A DNA stretch of 19,024 nt from DATDAW01 sp036524675 (GCA_036524675.1 DATDBU010000119.1:1-19024); one strand, 5' to 3'. Counted from the first letter of the stretch, positions 6,577-14,799 are shown. Numbers and translations are program-made. The notes: generated by a model not told the origin, from the letters alone.

Positions 6577-8226
6577 ATGAAGGCCACCGATGTTACACAA
6601 GACTCCTTGGATGTTCCAAAGGCCGCGGCAACCCTCACTGAACTCGTACGCGATGTCGCCCAACGCGACGGTGCGAAGCCCGCGCTCATCTTCGCGGACC
6701 AGCCGATTTCGTATGCGGACCTCGATATCCGGATCGAGCGAGCCGCGAATGGATTGGCGTTGTGCGGAATTGTGCCTGGGGACCGGGTTGCACTGCTCGT
6801 GCCGAACATCCCCGAGTTCGTCATCGCGTACTACGCCGTCCTGCGCTGTGGCGGAATCGTTGTGCCAATCAATGTGCTCTATAAGGCGGAAGAAATCGCA
6901 TATGTTCTGCAAGATAGCGAGGCGAAGGCGTTCATCCTGTATGCCGGTTTCGCTGCCCAGGCTATTGGCGGGGCGGCAAAGGCGCCTTCGGTCTCACACG
7001 TCATTGTCGTTGGGGATGCGGCACCCGAGGGAACGACGTCGTGGGAATCGCTCACGGATGCCTCGTCGCCGGAGCGCGCACCGGTTAGAGTGAGCCCTGG
7101 CGACATCGCGACGATTTGTTATACCTCCGGCACGACGGGACCCTCCAAAGGCGCGATGCTGACGCACCGGAACTTCGTCTCCAATTGCGAACAACTGGAC
7201 CGGACGGACCGTGGCTGCGCTAAGCGCTCCGATGTCTTGCTGCTCGTACTGCCTCTTTTCCACATTTATGCGATGAACTGCGCAATGAACGCCTTTCTGC
7301 GCGCCGGTGCGACAATCGTCCTCGTTCGCCGTTTTGATCCGCTTCTGGTCCTGGAGCAGATACAAAAGCATCGCTGCAATATCTTCCATGGCGCACCGCC
7401 GATGTACATCGCCTGGGTGAACACGCCAACGCTTGGTGAATATGATCTTTCCTCCATGCGGGTGGCCTTTTCAGGCGCAGCGCCGCTCCCCACCCAGGTG
7501 CTGGATCGGTTCCGCACAGTGACCGGTGTTGAGATCGTAGAGGGATACGGCCTTACCGAGGCCTCGCCGGTGACGCACTCTAATTGCGCCGTCACCGTTA
7601 CCAAGCCCGGCACGGTCGGACGGCCACTCCCCGGCGTAGAGGTGCGGTTGGTGGACGAGGAAGACCGCGACGTAGCGCCGGGCGCACCGCGCGAGATAAT
7701 CTGTCGTGGCGAGAACATAACGATTGGCTACTGGCGGAAGCCGGAGGCGACTGCTGAGGCCCTACGCGATGGCTGGCTCCGCACGGGTGATATCGCCACG
7801 ATCGACGAAGATGGCTACTACCGCATCGTGGACCGCAAAAAGGATATGATTGATGCGGGCGGATTTAAAGTCTGGCCACGCGAGGTCGAAGAAGTCCTTT
7901 TCAGGCATCCCGCGGTGCGCGAGGCGGCAGTCGTCGCGATGCCCGACGCGTACTTGGGCGAGCGGCCAATGGCGTACATCGCTCTCAAAGAGGCTGAGAG
8001 CGCCACGGGGGAGGCGTTGATAGCCTACTGCAAGGAACACCTCGCCATCTTTAAGGTGCCATGCCTCATCAAGTTCCGTGATGAACTGCCAAAATTACCG
8101 ACCGGCAAGGTGCTGCGCCGCGTCCTCCGGGACGAGGCAAGACAACTTGCGCCTGCGATGGAGAGTCGCGTTGCGAATGTCAGTTCGAGCAGTTCGGGAG
8201 CAGTTCGGGGTCATGCAGCGGCATGA
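6577..8226 (+). CDS. Acyl-CoA synthetase (AMP-forming), long-chain fatty-acid type
   Basis: A 549-residue ANL-superfamily enzyme that activates a carboxylic acid with ATP to an acyl-adenylate and then to acyl-CoA. ATG 6577 gives the usual length; the open frame starts 62 codons earlier. Motifs in order: P-loop YTSGTTGPSKGAMLTH (182-197), PLFHIY (226-231), EGYGLTEASP (322-331), GWLRTGDIATIDEDGYYRIV (399-418), hinge DRKKDMI (419-425) and PTGKVLRR with catalytic Lys511. Overall pattern is closest to FadD-type and 4-coumarate ligase-type enzymes, so the substrate cannot be fixed. After about residue 523 the family normally ends; here a 25-residue tail (VANVSSSSSGAVRGHAAA at the end) is encoded by a small tandem repeat and half of a perfect hairpin. 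This suggests that the 3' end has been altered. No fatty-acid oxidation genes lie nearby. Confidence 0.92.
   Translation: MKATDVTQDSLDVPKAAATLTELVRDVAQRDGAKPALIFADQPISYADLDIRIERAANGLALCGIVPGDRVALLVPNIPEFVIAYYAVLRCGGIVVPINVLYKAEEIAYVLQDSEAKAFILYAGFAAQAIGGAAKAPSVSHVIVVGDAAPEGTTSWESLTDASSPERAPVRVSPGDIATICYTSGTTGPSKGAMLTHRNFVSNCEQLDRTDRGCAKRSDVLLLVLPLFHIYAMNCAMNAFLRAGATIVLVRRFDPLLVLEQIQKHRCNIFHGAPPMYIAWVNTPTLGEYDLSSMRVAFSGAAPLPTQVLDRFRTVTGVEIVEGYGLTEASPVTHSNCAVTVTKPGTVGRPLPGVEVRLVDEEDRDVAPGAPREIICRGENITIGYWRKPEATAEALRDGWLRTGDIATIDEDGYYRIVDRKKDMIDAGGFKVWPREVEEVLFRHPAVREAAVVAMPDAYLGERPMAYIALKEAESATGEALIAYCKEHLAIFKVPCLIKFRDELPKLPTGKVLRRVLRDEARQLAPAMESRVANVSSSSSGAVRGHAAA
8181..8210 (+). repeat. Short imperfect tandem repeat at the 3' end of the ligase gene
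   Basis: CAGTTCG occurs at 8181, 8190 and 8201, each followed by a purine-rich GAG/GGGAG/GGG. It encodes the serine-rich tail of the acyl-CoA synthetase and runs directly into the hairpin at 8205-8232. Confidence 0.6.
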
Positions 8227-8232
8227 CCCCGA
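8205..8232. repeat. Perfect 12-bp hairpin overlapping the ligase stop codon
   Basis: TCGGGGTCATGC (8205-8216) pairs with GCATGACCCCGA (8221-8232) around the loop AGCG. The TGA stop of the ligase (8224-8226) lies in the right arm. No T-run follows, so it is not a standard intrinsic terminator. It resembles the end of a small palindromic (REP-like) insertion. Confidence 0.65.
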
Positions 8233-8310
8233 CGCGCCCGACTACACTGCCGGTCTCACCGAAGACCTTTTCTGGAGAAACCGTCCTGATCGAAGACAAA
8301 TTCGCATCCA

Positions 8311-8748
8311 GTGAGAAATATCAGGTTGTTGTCCGGTTGGACCAATCCGGCGAAGCAACGCGAAATTGTTGTGCAGGGGTTTCTGCCCTTGGTGGATGCA
8401 GGGTGTCCGGCAACGGTGAAGATATCAGGACAGAACGTGCCGCTTCGGAAGATGACCCGGAACCGCTTTTGTTTCGATCTTCCGGACATGAGGCTGGAGA
8501 AGGATTCCGTAATTCCCTTGGTGTTTCATTTACCCCTGAAGCAGGGCTGGTTTGGAAGAGTGAAATACGAAGATCAGGAAGATCTGCTGAAGGTGATGAA
8601 TCCCACGCCCTTCACGTTCGTGATCTCCGCGCACCGTGACAATGAGGCAGCTCTTGAGAAGATCACTCCCCAGACGCCCTTCAAAGATGAGGCAAACACA
8701 TACAATGGGCACCACGTTCCCACCGTTCACGCCGCGAAGACTGCGTGA
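8311..8748 (+). CDS. Unknown protein, probably the first half of a broken gene
   Basis: This 145-codon frame starts at a doubtful GTG (8311) with no ribosome-binding site. It looks like a real beta-rich protein (REIVVQGFLPLVDAGCPATV; ISGQNVPLRKMTRNRFCFDL; KVMNPTPFTFVISAHRD). Just upstream, another frame from about 8233 reads protein-like (GETVLIEDKFASSEKYQVVV). It seems to belong to the same protein before a frameshift near 8335. The TGA at 8746-8748 is followed by GAG ATG in the same frame, and the next gene continues from there. I think this is a decayed gene, though two coupled genes are possible. I recognise no family. Confidence 0.45.
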   Translation: MRNIRLLSGWTNPAKQREIVVQGFLPLVDAGCPATVKISGQNVPLRKMTRNRFCFDLPDMRLEKDSVIPLVFHLPLKQGWFGRVKYEDQEDLLKVMNPTPFTFVISAHRDNEAALEKITPQTPFKDEANTYNGHHVPTVHAAKTA

Positions 8749-8751
8749 GAG

Positions 8752-9303
8752 ATGTTTAGCGTCCTGGTGCCAAACCCTGGTGAGTACGATCCTGATTCTG
8801 TGCAGATTTTAGAAAAGCCAAAGGTCGAGCTGAATGGCGATTCCCATTGCGAGCGAAGAATCCCTTGGTCAGGAACCTTCGACTCTTGGGACCAGCATAC
8901 TGTTCGCTACACGCTGAACGCGCCTTCCATTGGGGACCACAACGACACTATAAGAGAGCGCATTGGTATCCGCCATCCCAGCTTTCATACCGGAGGTGGC
9001 AGCCGGGCCACCATTCTCATAACCCCAACTTTTGCTGCTCGAAGGAAAGGCGCATCGCGGACTATCCCAGCGCCTGAGAGCACAGTGGAGATGGCTGCAA
9101 ACGATGTCCGCACTATAAACCTCCAGCTTGGTAAAACTTGGCGAGTCGATGTGCTCGCACGGAGCGGCCAAAGCTGGAAGCAATCGCTTTCAATCGATCC
9201 ACAAAAGACGAGCGATTCAAAGGTCAGTTGGTCTGTTGCCTATCACGATGGCGTTCTAACGCTGCAAACTCGTTCACAGCCACGCGGCGAAGGCATCCGA
9301 TAA
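8752..9303 (+). CDS. Unknown beta-rich protein, probably the second half of a broken gene
   Basis: This 183-residue frame starts at ATG 8752, three bases after the stop of the preceding frame and in the same phase. A GAGAG just before the ATG could act as a ribosome-binding site. The sequence has protein-like strand patterns (NLQLGKTWRVDVLARSG; VSWSVAYHDGVLTLQTRSQ) and no signal peptide or membrane helix. Its stop is followed at once by another protein-like frame (SDKYYFPVWDYKQCGQ) that leads into the RayT remnant, so its 3' end may also be disturbed. I recognise no family. Confidence 0.45.
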   Translation: MFSVLVPNPGEYDPDSVQILEKPKVELNGDSHCERRIPWSGTFDSWDQHTVRYTLNAPSIGDHNDTIRERIGIRHPSFHTGGGSRATILITPTFAARRKGASRTIPAPESTVEMAANDVRTINLQLGKTWRVDVLARSGQSWKQSLSIDPQKTSDSKVSWSVAYHDGVLTLQTRSQPRGEGIR

Positions 9304-9343
9304 ATACTACTTCCCTGTCTGGGATTACAAGCAGTGTGGGCAG

Positions 9344-9598
9344 CGGCTACGCAGTGCCTGGGAGGAAGCGGACGAAATGGCTGGCAGCGGAAGCGGGTTT
9401 GGCGGATTCGGATTGAAGGACACCGTTGAAGGTCGGAGCAAATTCGTGAGGCGGTTGGATGAACGGGCATGTGGGGAGAGACCAAACCCAGAGCGGCCTG
9501 CCGCCCCTGGATCCTGAGGTGGACGCGAGGCTGAATCACCTGCGGCGGGGTTGGTATTGGGGAACCCAGAATTTGCAGAGCGGTTGTTGAAACTGGGG
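9344..9598 (+). pseudogene. RayT, middle-segment remnant (frameshifted)
   Basis: The first frame reads GFGGFGLKDTVEGRSKFVRR, then LDERACGERPNP. A frameshift near 9500-9515 leads to LDPEVDARLNHLRRGWYWG, and a second shift near 9565 to FAERLLKLG. These are the middle motifs of the same transposase family as the minus-strand fragment at 1785-2000 (DARLSHLRRGWYWGSQEF). The catalytic N-terminal part is absent. The C-terminal domain resumes about 1.3 kb downstream at about 10890, with an intact EcsC/TerB-like gene in between. Where the upstream unknown gene ends and RayT begins is uncertain by some tens of bases. The gap 9599-9709 shows only a possible ribosome-binding site, TAGGAG at 9692-9697. 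Confidence 0.7.
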
Positions 9599-9709
9599 GT
9601 CAGTGTGATTGCCTGACGCCAATGTTCCCCACGAGGAATCAATTTACGGAAGGATTCTTTCGCCGCTTCGATTTTGATGTGCAGTCTTCGGTAGGAGTTA
9701 CTAGGCTCT

Positions 9710-10828
9710 GTGGCCGTGGACAATCAGGACAACAATTGGATCCGTAGGAAAATTGAGGAAACGCTTCTTGAATCTGTTCGCGCTTCCCTGAATGAAGAAA
9801 AGGCCGGGGAAAAAGCGAATTCGGTGAGGAATAAATTTCCCGGCATGCCAAACGATGCACTCGCAAAGATTCTGACCGATAGGGCCGTCAAGAAGACTAT
9901 GATCGAAGGTGCAGCAAACGGAGGCGGAATAACAGCGGCCGAGGCCGTGCTTGCAGCGCCCGCCCCGGAGGCAGGACAGCGTGCTTTGGCGATTGCCAGT
10001 ATAGGGACTTTACTGGCAACGGATGTTGCCTTCACCACTAAGGTGCAAATGCAATTGCTGCTTGAAATCGGGTACATATACGAATGTCCCTTCAACAAGG
10101 ATGACGAGGACGATGTGTGGCTGATCTTCAAAGCCGCTCTCGGGACAAAGGGCACAGAGAGGGTTGGAGCTTATGGTAGGTTCATCTTCTCAGAGGCGGC
10201 AAAGAAGCAGTTCCGTTCTTTGCTCCGGGGCGGCGGAAGACGTGCAATTCAAGAGACCGTGCGAAGAATCGCTGGGAAGGAAGTTGCCAAGTACCTCTCG
10301 GAGAAAGCATTGATGAGGCTAATTCCCGTGCTCAACGCCGCAATTGGCGCATGGTTCAATCGGTGGGTGACGCGCCGCGTTGGAAGGTGGGCAAGAGTGA
10401 AAGCCAAAATTCGGGCATCGGCTTTTCGCGGCATCGATCAAGTGTCATTAGCAGACCGGGAATTGGCCGTTATGACTCTGCCAATAATTTTCCTCGCCGG
10501 CACCGCCCATGGCGAAGTGACTGACAACATTATTTCACTTTATGCCCAAGCTAGCAATCGCCTGGGTCTAAAAGAGGAAGAAATCGAGGTTATTGAAAGG
10601 ATGCTAGATCGTAAAGACTTCGAGCTCCACGTAATCGAGCAATTAAGGCAGATTCAATCGGTAACAGCAAAACCTCAAATTCTGAATGTTGCAGTTATAG
10701 CGGCAGCGGCGTCTTGTCTAACTGTTTGCGATGGTCAACATGCATGTTTGCAGCGGATTAGCAATGCCTTAGGCGTTCCGTATGGGCAGGCCGATTTGAT
10801 AGCAATAATTGAATACTTAAAAAGGTAG
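9710..10828 (+). CDS. EcsC-like protein with TerB-like C-terminal domain
   Basis: A 372-residue protein starting at GTG 9710, 12 bases after TAGGAG. Residues about 75-230 resemble the EcsC family: a small-residue/hydrophobic stretch, then IASIGTLLATDVAFTTKVQ and MQLLLEIGYIYECPF (the EcsC pattern of helix, then tyrosine-containing helix), and later LIPVLNAAIGAWFNRWVTRR, the typical Gly-Ala-x-x-Asn signature. Residues about 245-300 (ADRELAVMTLPIIFLAGTAH, ISLYAQASNRLGLKEEEIEV) and the last 45 residues look like TerB-type helical repeats. EcsC proteins are of poorly defined, membrane-associated function. TerB domains occur in tellurite-resistance and stress/defence contexts. The gene sits between the middle and C-terminal parts of a dead RayT on the same strand. 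Domain calls come from pattern recognition only. Confidence 0.6.
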   Translation: MAVDNQDNNWIRRKIEETLLESVRASLNEEKAGEKANSVRNKFPGMPNDALAKILTDRAVKKTMIEGAANGGGITAAEAVLAAPAPEAGQRALAIASIGTLLATDVAFTTKVQMQLLLEIGYIYECPFNKDDEDDVWLIFKAALGTKGTERVGAYGRFIFSEAAKKQFRSLLRGGGRRAIQETVRRIAGKEVAKYLSEKALMRLIPVLNAAIGAWFNRWVTRRVGRWARVKAKIRASAFRGIDQVSLADRELAVMTLPIIFLAGTAHGEVTDNIISLYAQASNRLGLKEEEIEVIERMLDRKDFELHVIEQLRQIQSVTAKPQILNVAVIAAAASCLTVCDGQHACLQRISNALGVPYGQADLIAIIEYLKR

Positions 10829-10863
10829 TTGGTATTCTTCCTAAAAATCAAGATACAGTCTGA

Positions 10864-11172
10864 ATGGCCGCGCTAACGATCGTTGGAAAGGATGACGAAA
10901 GCGAGGCGGAAAGAATTTTTAAAACGGGATTAGTCGCGGCCGGATTGGGAGAAGTTCAAGTAAAGCAACTTCCCGGAGCCGATGCGCGCAAGGTGGCCAT
11001 TGCGAACTGGATATGGAGCCGGACCGCCGTGTCCCGAGTGTGGATTGCGGAGAGACTTGGAATGTCGAGCGCCGCGAATGTCAGCTATTTGATTAGAAGA
11101 TGGAAGCGACGGAAAAAGAAGCCCAAATTGCCTGTGGATTTGGCGCGCATATTGTTGGATCCCGTTGCCTAA
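10864..11172 (+). pseudogene. RayT, C-terminal domain remnant (open frame)
   Basis: A 102-codon open frame that matches only the C-terminal domain of RayT: DESEAERIFKTGLVAAGLGE, PGADARKVAIANWIWSRTAV, then WIAERLGMSSAANVSYLIRR. The last motif is the helix-turn-helix shared with 839-1164 and 13525-13610. RayT homology begins at about 10885-10890, so the first seven or eight codons are probably not part of the transposase. An isolated DNA-binding domain could in theory be expressed, but there is no good ribosome-binding site. It ends 22 bases from the stop of the convergent TIR gene. Confidence 0.7.
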
Positions 11173-11194
11173 CCCCAATGTGCCCCCTCGCCAA

Positions 11195-13240
11195 TCAAAA
11201 TCCCAACGATACCAGGAGCATACGGAATAGGGATGGTGGCTTGCAGACATCCGCGTGGAGAGCAGGGTCAAGCATCGATGCGCGAGCCAGCTCTTCGGGC
11301 GTAAAGACGCTGTGGTGCTGCCCCGTCGAATTGTCTGCCAGCGTTACGCTGCACGCGCGCGCCATGAGATCACGACCGCGCAGCCCTACCGCTAAGTCGA
11401 CGCTCCAGACCCGAATTTCATTATGGCTTCGCCTTCTCGCAATTATTTCGGCAACCGTCATGAGCCGGTGGCCGGTCTGATCGAATGTCAAACGAGTTGT
11501 GGGGCCCTCGTGTCCCCGAAACCGCCCGATCTCCGCGGCGCGCTGGACATCCCATAGGCGGATCGTTCGATCGCCGGCGCCGAAAGCGAGCCGTCGAGAG
11601 TCGGGACTAAACGCAACCTGGCTCGCCTCCGCAAAGTCGCTGCTCAATGCTTTTACCGTCGCACCCGTTTCGGGATCGAGCAGCAGGATCTTGTTACCGG
11701 CTGAAATGGCCAACATGGATCCATCCGGGCTATACTGTATTCCGCCCCATCGATTCGTACCGATGAAAGAGTTTCCGTAAGAATTCTTTGGCCATACTGG
11801 TTCTCCGGTTTCGACATTCCACGAGCCATAGGATCCGGATTCGGTTTCACCACTTCCGTCCCGGCCTCCCGCGATGAGGCGCTTGCTGTCAGGACTGAAG
11901 AGCACATACGCCAGGTCCGAGTCAGTGGCGTTCTCGATGATCCTGGGTGGTCCTCCTGTCGAAATATCAAACAGCTCTATCTTGTATCTGTCGGGGATGG
12001 TGGCGGCCTTTCTGCCGTCAGGAGAGAATGCTTTCACTTCGGAGGCAGTAATCGTCACCCATTGTTTCGTCGTGACGTTGTAAATTCCAGCGCGCTCCTG
12101 CCGGATATGAGTGTTGGCAGCAACCAACAACTGCTTGCCGTCAGGTCCCACTCCGGCCGCCCCGGTCAAATCGAGCCCCCATGACAACACAGAATGCGTC
12201 TCGAGATTATAGGCACAGCCCCAATCATCTCCCCGGGTCACCAGCGTCCCTTCATCTGGAGTCAAGAGCAGAATCGTCGTGTCTGAGGACTCCTGATGGC
12301 CTCCCTTGTCCCGTCGTATGGATCCGGTTTCCAAATCGATAAAGTTGATTTCCACGCCGGCCGTGGAGACCACTTCCCTGCCGCCTTTCCTGAACACGGC
12401 ACCGTCGCCCGGCACGAGGTGTGTCTGTGCGACGGTTTGGACAAGTTGCGCCTCGGCAGCCGAAGGGTCAAACCCGATGACCGGCGTGTCAAAACCATTC
12501 ATGCCAGCCAGCGCGAACCGGGTCGCGCTGTCGTAATCGCCCTCGCGCGCGGCAGTAGCCGACAGTTCGGCGAGCGTTTTTGAGGATCGCTGCGCCTGTT
12601 GCTTGAACCCGAAGACAACGATCACCGTTAAGACGGCAATCAGCAACAGCACGGACGCCGCGAACGCACGCCGCCGGCGCCGGGCCGCAAGATCGCGGTC
12701 GATCAGTTTGCCGAGCGGGATACCGGCCACGCCGGCCACGCATTTCAGCATGGCGCGGCGGAAACCATCCTTTGACTTGCGTGCGTCGGCGGCGAGGACA
12801 CTGAGCGCCGCGTCCGGCAGATGCTCGCTAAGCCCGGAACGGAGTGACAGGGCCGTAGCATCCTTGCCATCGACTTCAACCGGCGCGTCGCTGGCGATGA
12901 TAAAAAAGATCCGGCCCGTCTGGCCCAGACCGGCAAAATACTCAATTTCCCTGCCGACCCATGTGCTTTGAACGGATGCTGGAGAGCAAATCACGATGAG
13001 CGCGCTTGAAGCCTCGAGCGCGGTCTTGATCGCACCATCCAGCTCACCGGCGGACAGTTCATCTCTGTCCCGGAAGACAGGATAGATGCGATTGGACTTG
13101 CCGGCGCCGCCCAGTACGGCAAACGTCCCGAGCGCTCGCGGAATGCGATAAGATTCCAGCGCGCGGTGGAGGCGTATGGCAAATGCGGAGTCCTTGCTCG
13201 AATAGCTGATGAACGCCGCATAACGAAAAGTGTGGATCAT
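11195..13240 (-). CDS. TIR domain, transmembrane helix and WD40 repeat protein
   Basis: A 681-residue protein starting at ATG 13240. Residues 1-130 are a TIR domain: AAFISYSSKDSAFA (8-21), YPVFRDRDELSAGEL (53-67) and LIVICSPASVQSTWVGREIE (81-100). Glu98 in the WVxxE position corresponds to the catalytic glutamate of NAD-cleaving TIR domains. After a basic stretch (ARRRRRAF) one membrane helix covers about 191-211 (AFAASVLLLIAVLTVIVVFG). The rest is a WD40-type propeller with blade marks such as FSPDGRKAAT, FSPDSKRLIAGG, YSPDGSMLAIS and FSPDSRRLAFGAGDRTIRLW. The pattern predicts a cytoplasmic TIR domain anchored to the membrane, with the propeller beyond it on the other side. The propeller could act as sensor and the TIR domain as NADase effector. 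That role is inferred from other bacterial TIR proteins. It stands as a single gene, convergent with the RayT fragment. Confidence 0.88.
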   Translation of the reverse strand: MIHTFRYAAFISYSSKDSAFAIRLHRALESYRIPRALGTFAVLGGAGKSNRIYPVFRDRDELSAGELDGAIKTALEASSALIVICSPASVQSTWVGREIEYFAGLGQTGRIFFIIASDAPVEVDGKDATALSLRSGLSEHLPDAALSVLAADARKSKDGFRRAMLKCVAGVAGIPLGKLIDRDLAARRRRRAFAASVLLLIAVLTVIVVFGFKQQAQRSSKTLAELSATAAREGDYDSATRFALAGMNGFDTPVIGFDPSAAEAQLVQTVAQTHLVPGDGAVFRKGGREVVSTAGVEINFIDLETGSIRRDKGGHQESSDTTILLLTPDEGTLVTRGDDWGCAYNLETHSVLSWGLDLTGAAGVGPDGKQLLVAANTHIRQERAGIYNVTTKQWVTITASEVKAFSPDGRKAATIPDRYKIELFDISTGGPPRIIENATDSDLAYVLFSPDSKRLIAGGRDGSGETESGSYGSWNVETGEPVWPKNSYGNSFIGTNRWGGIQYSPDGSMLAISAGNKILLLDPETGATVKALSSDFAEASQVAFSPDSRRLAFGAGDRTIRLWDVQRAAEIGRFRGHEGPTTRLTFDQTGHRLMTVAEIIARRRSHNEIRVWSVDLAVGLRGRDLMARACSVTLADNSTGQHHSVFTPEELARASMLDPALHADVCKPPSLFRMLLVSLGF

Positions 13241-13470
13241 GGCATTGCGAAAGGCGAAAGCACGTGTATTGGTTCAGCGAGAATGGCCGCTTTGAGAGTT
13301 GGACTTGAGCTTCTTTTCTGGGTTGCTTTTCACGTTTGAGTTTACGATTTCGCGCGCTGATTCGAGTTTTTTTGTCCCAATCAGCAAAGATTGGCTTAGG
13401 GGTAAGGTAGCAACACTATTCGACGAAAATTTGTTGATTTCAGCACATGTCAACCAGAGATAGTTGAGGC

Positions 13471-13610
13471 GTGGCGCGTAGCATCAGAATTGAATACCAA
13501 GGGGCCTTTTATCACGTGATGGCGGGCGAGCGCCGCGAATTGTCAGCAATTTGATCAGAAGATGGAAGCAACGGAAAAAAACCAAAACTATCTTCGGATT
13601 GGCGCACAGT
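13471..13610 (+). pseudogene. Miniature RayT: N-terminus joined to C-terminus
   Basis: From GTG 13471 the frame reads MARSIRIEYQGAFYHVMAGE, then RRELSAI and a stop. The first 18 codons are the standard RayT N-terminus. From about 13530 on, the DNA matches the 3' end of the RayT copy at 11040-11150 (the stretch encoding SAANVSYLIRRWKRRKKK) with only scattered differences, but out of frame. The join falls at CGCCGCGAA, present at both the RRE codons near the N-terminus and the SAAN codons near the C-terminus of intact copies. This points to deletion of the whole middle by short-homology recombination. The flanking gap 13241-13470 must contain the TIR gene promoter, but I identified no boxes. 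Confidence 0.8.
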
Positions 13611-13661
13611 CTAGTTGCAGTTACGAATCATAATGGTGATATCACGGCGAGGCATTGACCA

Positions 13662-14633
13662 ATGGCGAAGGCGGGCGACGAATACCAGGTGCTGGTTGGG
13701 AAAGTGGTACAGGCGTTGGATCCAGGTGCCCGCGTCAAGGTTGGGACGTGGATCCAGGGCCCGGATGGGCGACGGGACATGGATGTCGAGGTCCGCGGAA
13801 TGAAAGACGGCAAGCAACATTTCGTTCTAATTGAATGCAAGGATTGGGCCGACCCCATAGGGATCGAGAAAATTGATGCTTTGGACTCCAAGCGTCAAGA
13901 TCTTGCCGCGGACGCAACGGTCATATTTAGCAACTCTGGCTTCACCGAACCTGCGCTTGCAAAGTGTAAGCGTGTTGGCATTCAGGCAGCCGCGGCTCTC
14001 GTTCATGGGGATGCGCGAGCTTGTGTGCAAATTCAGGAGCAATATCTTTCAGAAGGCACGCGACTTTCGAAGTTCAACGTAGCCCTCATTCGGCCATTCG
14101 GCACTACGGAAGACACCATGCCAGCGGGGTGGGGATTCGATGATTTGACCTACCTCGGTAGGTTGCTGCACAACTGGGTCGGCAAAGAGTCGATGAAGTG
14201 GATGGAGGAGGTGAAGCAAGCAGCGGGAAGGTTTTCCGTTGAGTATGTCTTTAGGAAGCCCCTTGAGGTAACAATCAGGGGGCAAAACTTTAAGCCGATC
14301 GGCTTGTTCTTTACCTTTGAAACGCAGCGTTACTGGACGTACCTCAGTGTTGCGGGAGATGCCGCAATAGGGTTCTACGATTATTTGGAAGGGCGAATCG
14401 TGATCCCAGACGGAGGGCAGATGGTGTTTACCGTAACACCAACCTCTGAGTATTTTGACAAGGTTCTGGAAGGTGAACATCCCAATTATCTCCAGATGGC
14501 ACAACCGCACGAGAATTCGATGCGGCTGACACAATGGCTTCCACTCCTTCCAGGTCAGGATGTACTCAATCTAGATGAGGAAATTGAGAAACGACTGTTC
14601 AATGGGCTGCCAGCCGCTGATCCCAAACGTTAA
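13662..14633 (+). CDS. PD-(D/E)XK restriction endonuclease-like protein (Mrr-type)
   Basis: A 323-residue protein starting at ATG 13662, with GGCGAGG about 9 bases upstream. The N-terminal 120 residues carry the nuclease core. Gly5-Asp6-Glu7-Tyr8 opens the first helix, RRDMDVEV (37-44) supplies the first acidic residue, and VLIECKDW (55-62) is the E-x-K motif (Glu58, Lys60). A TVIFSNSGFTEPALAKCKR segment (86-104) follows, as in Mrr/restriction-endonuclease families. Such enzymes cleave DNA, often foreign or modified DNA. The C-terminal 200 residues are of unknown type and could bind DNA or a partner. There is no methyltransferase next to it, so a stand-alone type IV-like nuclease is more likely than a classical pair. 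An IS remnant begins directly after its stop codon. Confidence 0.78.
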   Translation: MAKAGDEYQVLVGKVVQALDPGARVKVGTWIQGPDGRRDMDVEVRGMKDGKQHFVLIECKDWADPIGIEKIDALDSKRQDLAADATVIFSNSGFTEPALAKCKRVGIQAAAALVHGDARACVQIQEQYLSEGTRLSKFNVALIRPFGTTEDTMPAGWGFDDLTYLGRLLHNWVGKESMKWMEEVKQAAGRFSVEYVFRKPLEVTIRGQNFKPIGLFFTFETQRYWTYLSVAGDAAIGFYDYLEGRIVIPDGGQMVFTVTPTSEYFDKVLEGEHPNYLQMAQPHENSMRLTQWLPLLPGQDVLNLDEEIEKRLFNGLPAADPKR

Positions 14634-14636
14634 GGC

Positions 14637-14651
14637 GTGTTTGAAAACCCG
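14637..14651 (+). repeat. Left terminal inverted repeat of the IS remnant
   Basis: GTGTTTGAAAACCCG, perfect complement of 15148-15162. Three bases (GGC) separate it from the flanking TTAA. Confidence 0.85.
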
Positions 14652-14799
14652 TATAGGTTGTTAGGACCGCCTCCAGTCGATGAGGGCAGTGAATTGAACA
14701 AGGGCCAAGGAAGTGGGCGGCGGGTGGCAAAACAGGCTCAACGCTTCAGTCGGCAGAAGCGACTTGCCTCTTTCCAGCAGTTCGATCACGTGAGCACCT

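Noticed and set aside
12296..12971. Several plus-strand open frames of 70-120 codons
   Set aside because: All are shadows of the TIR-WD40 gene on the opposite strand.
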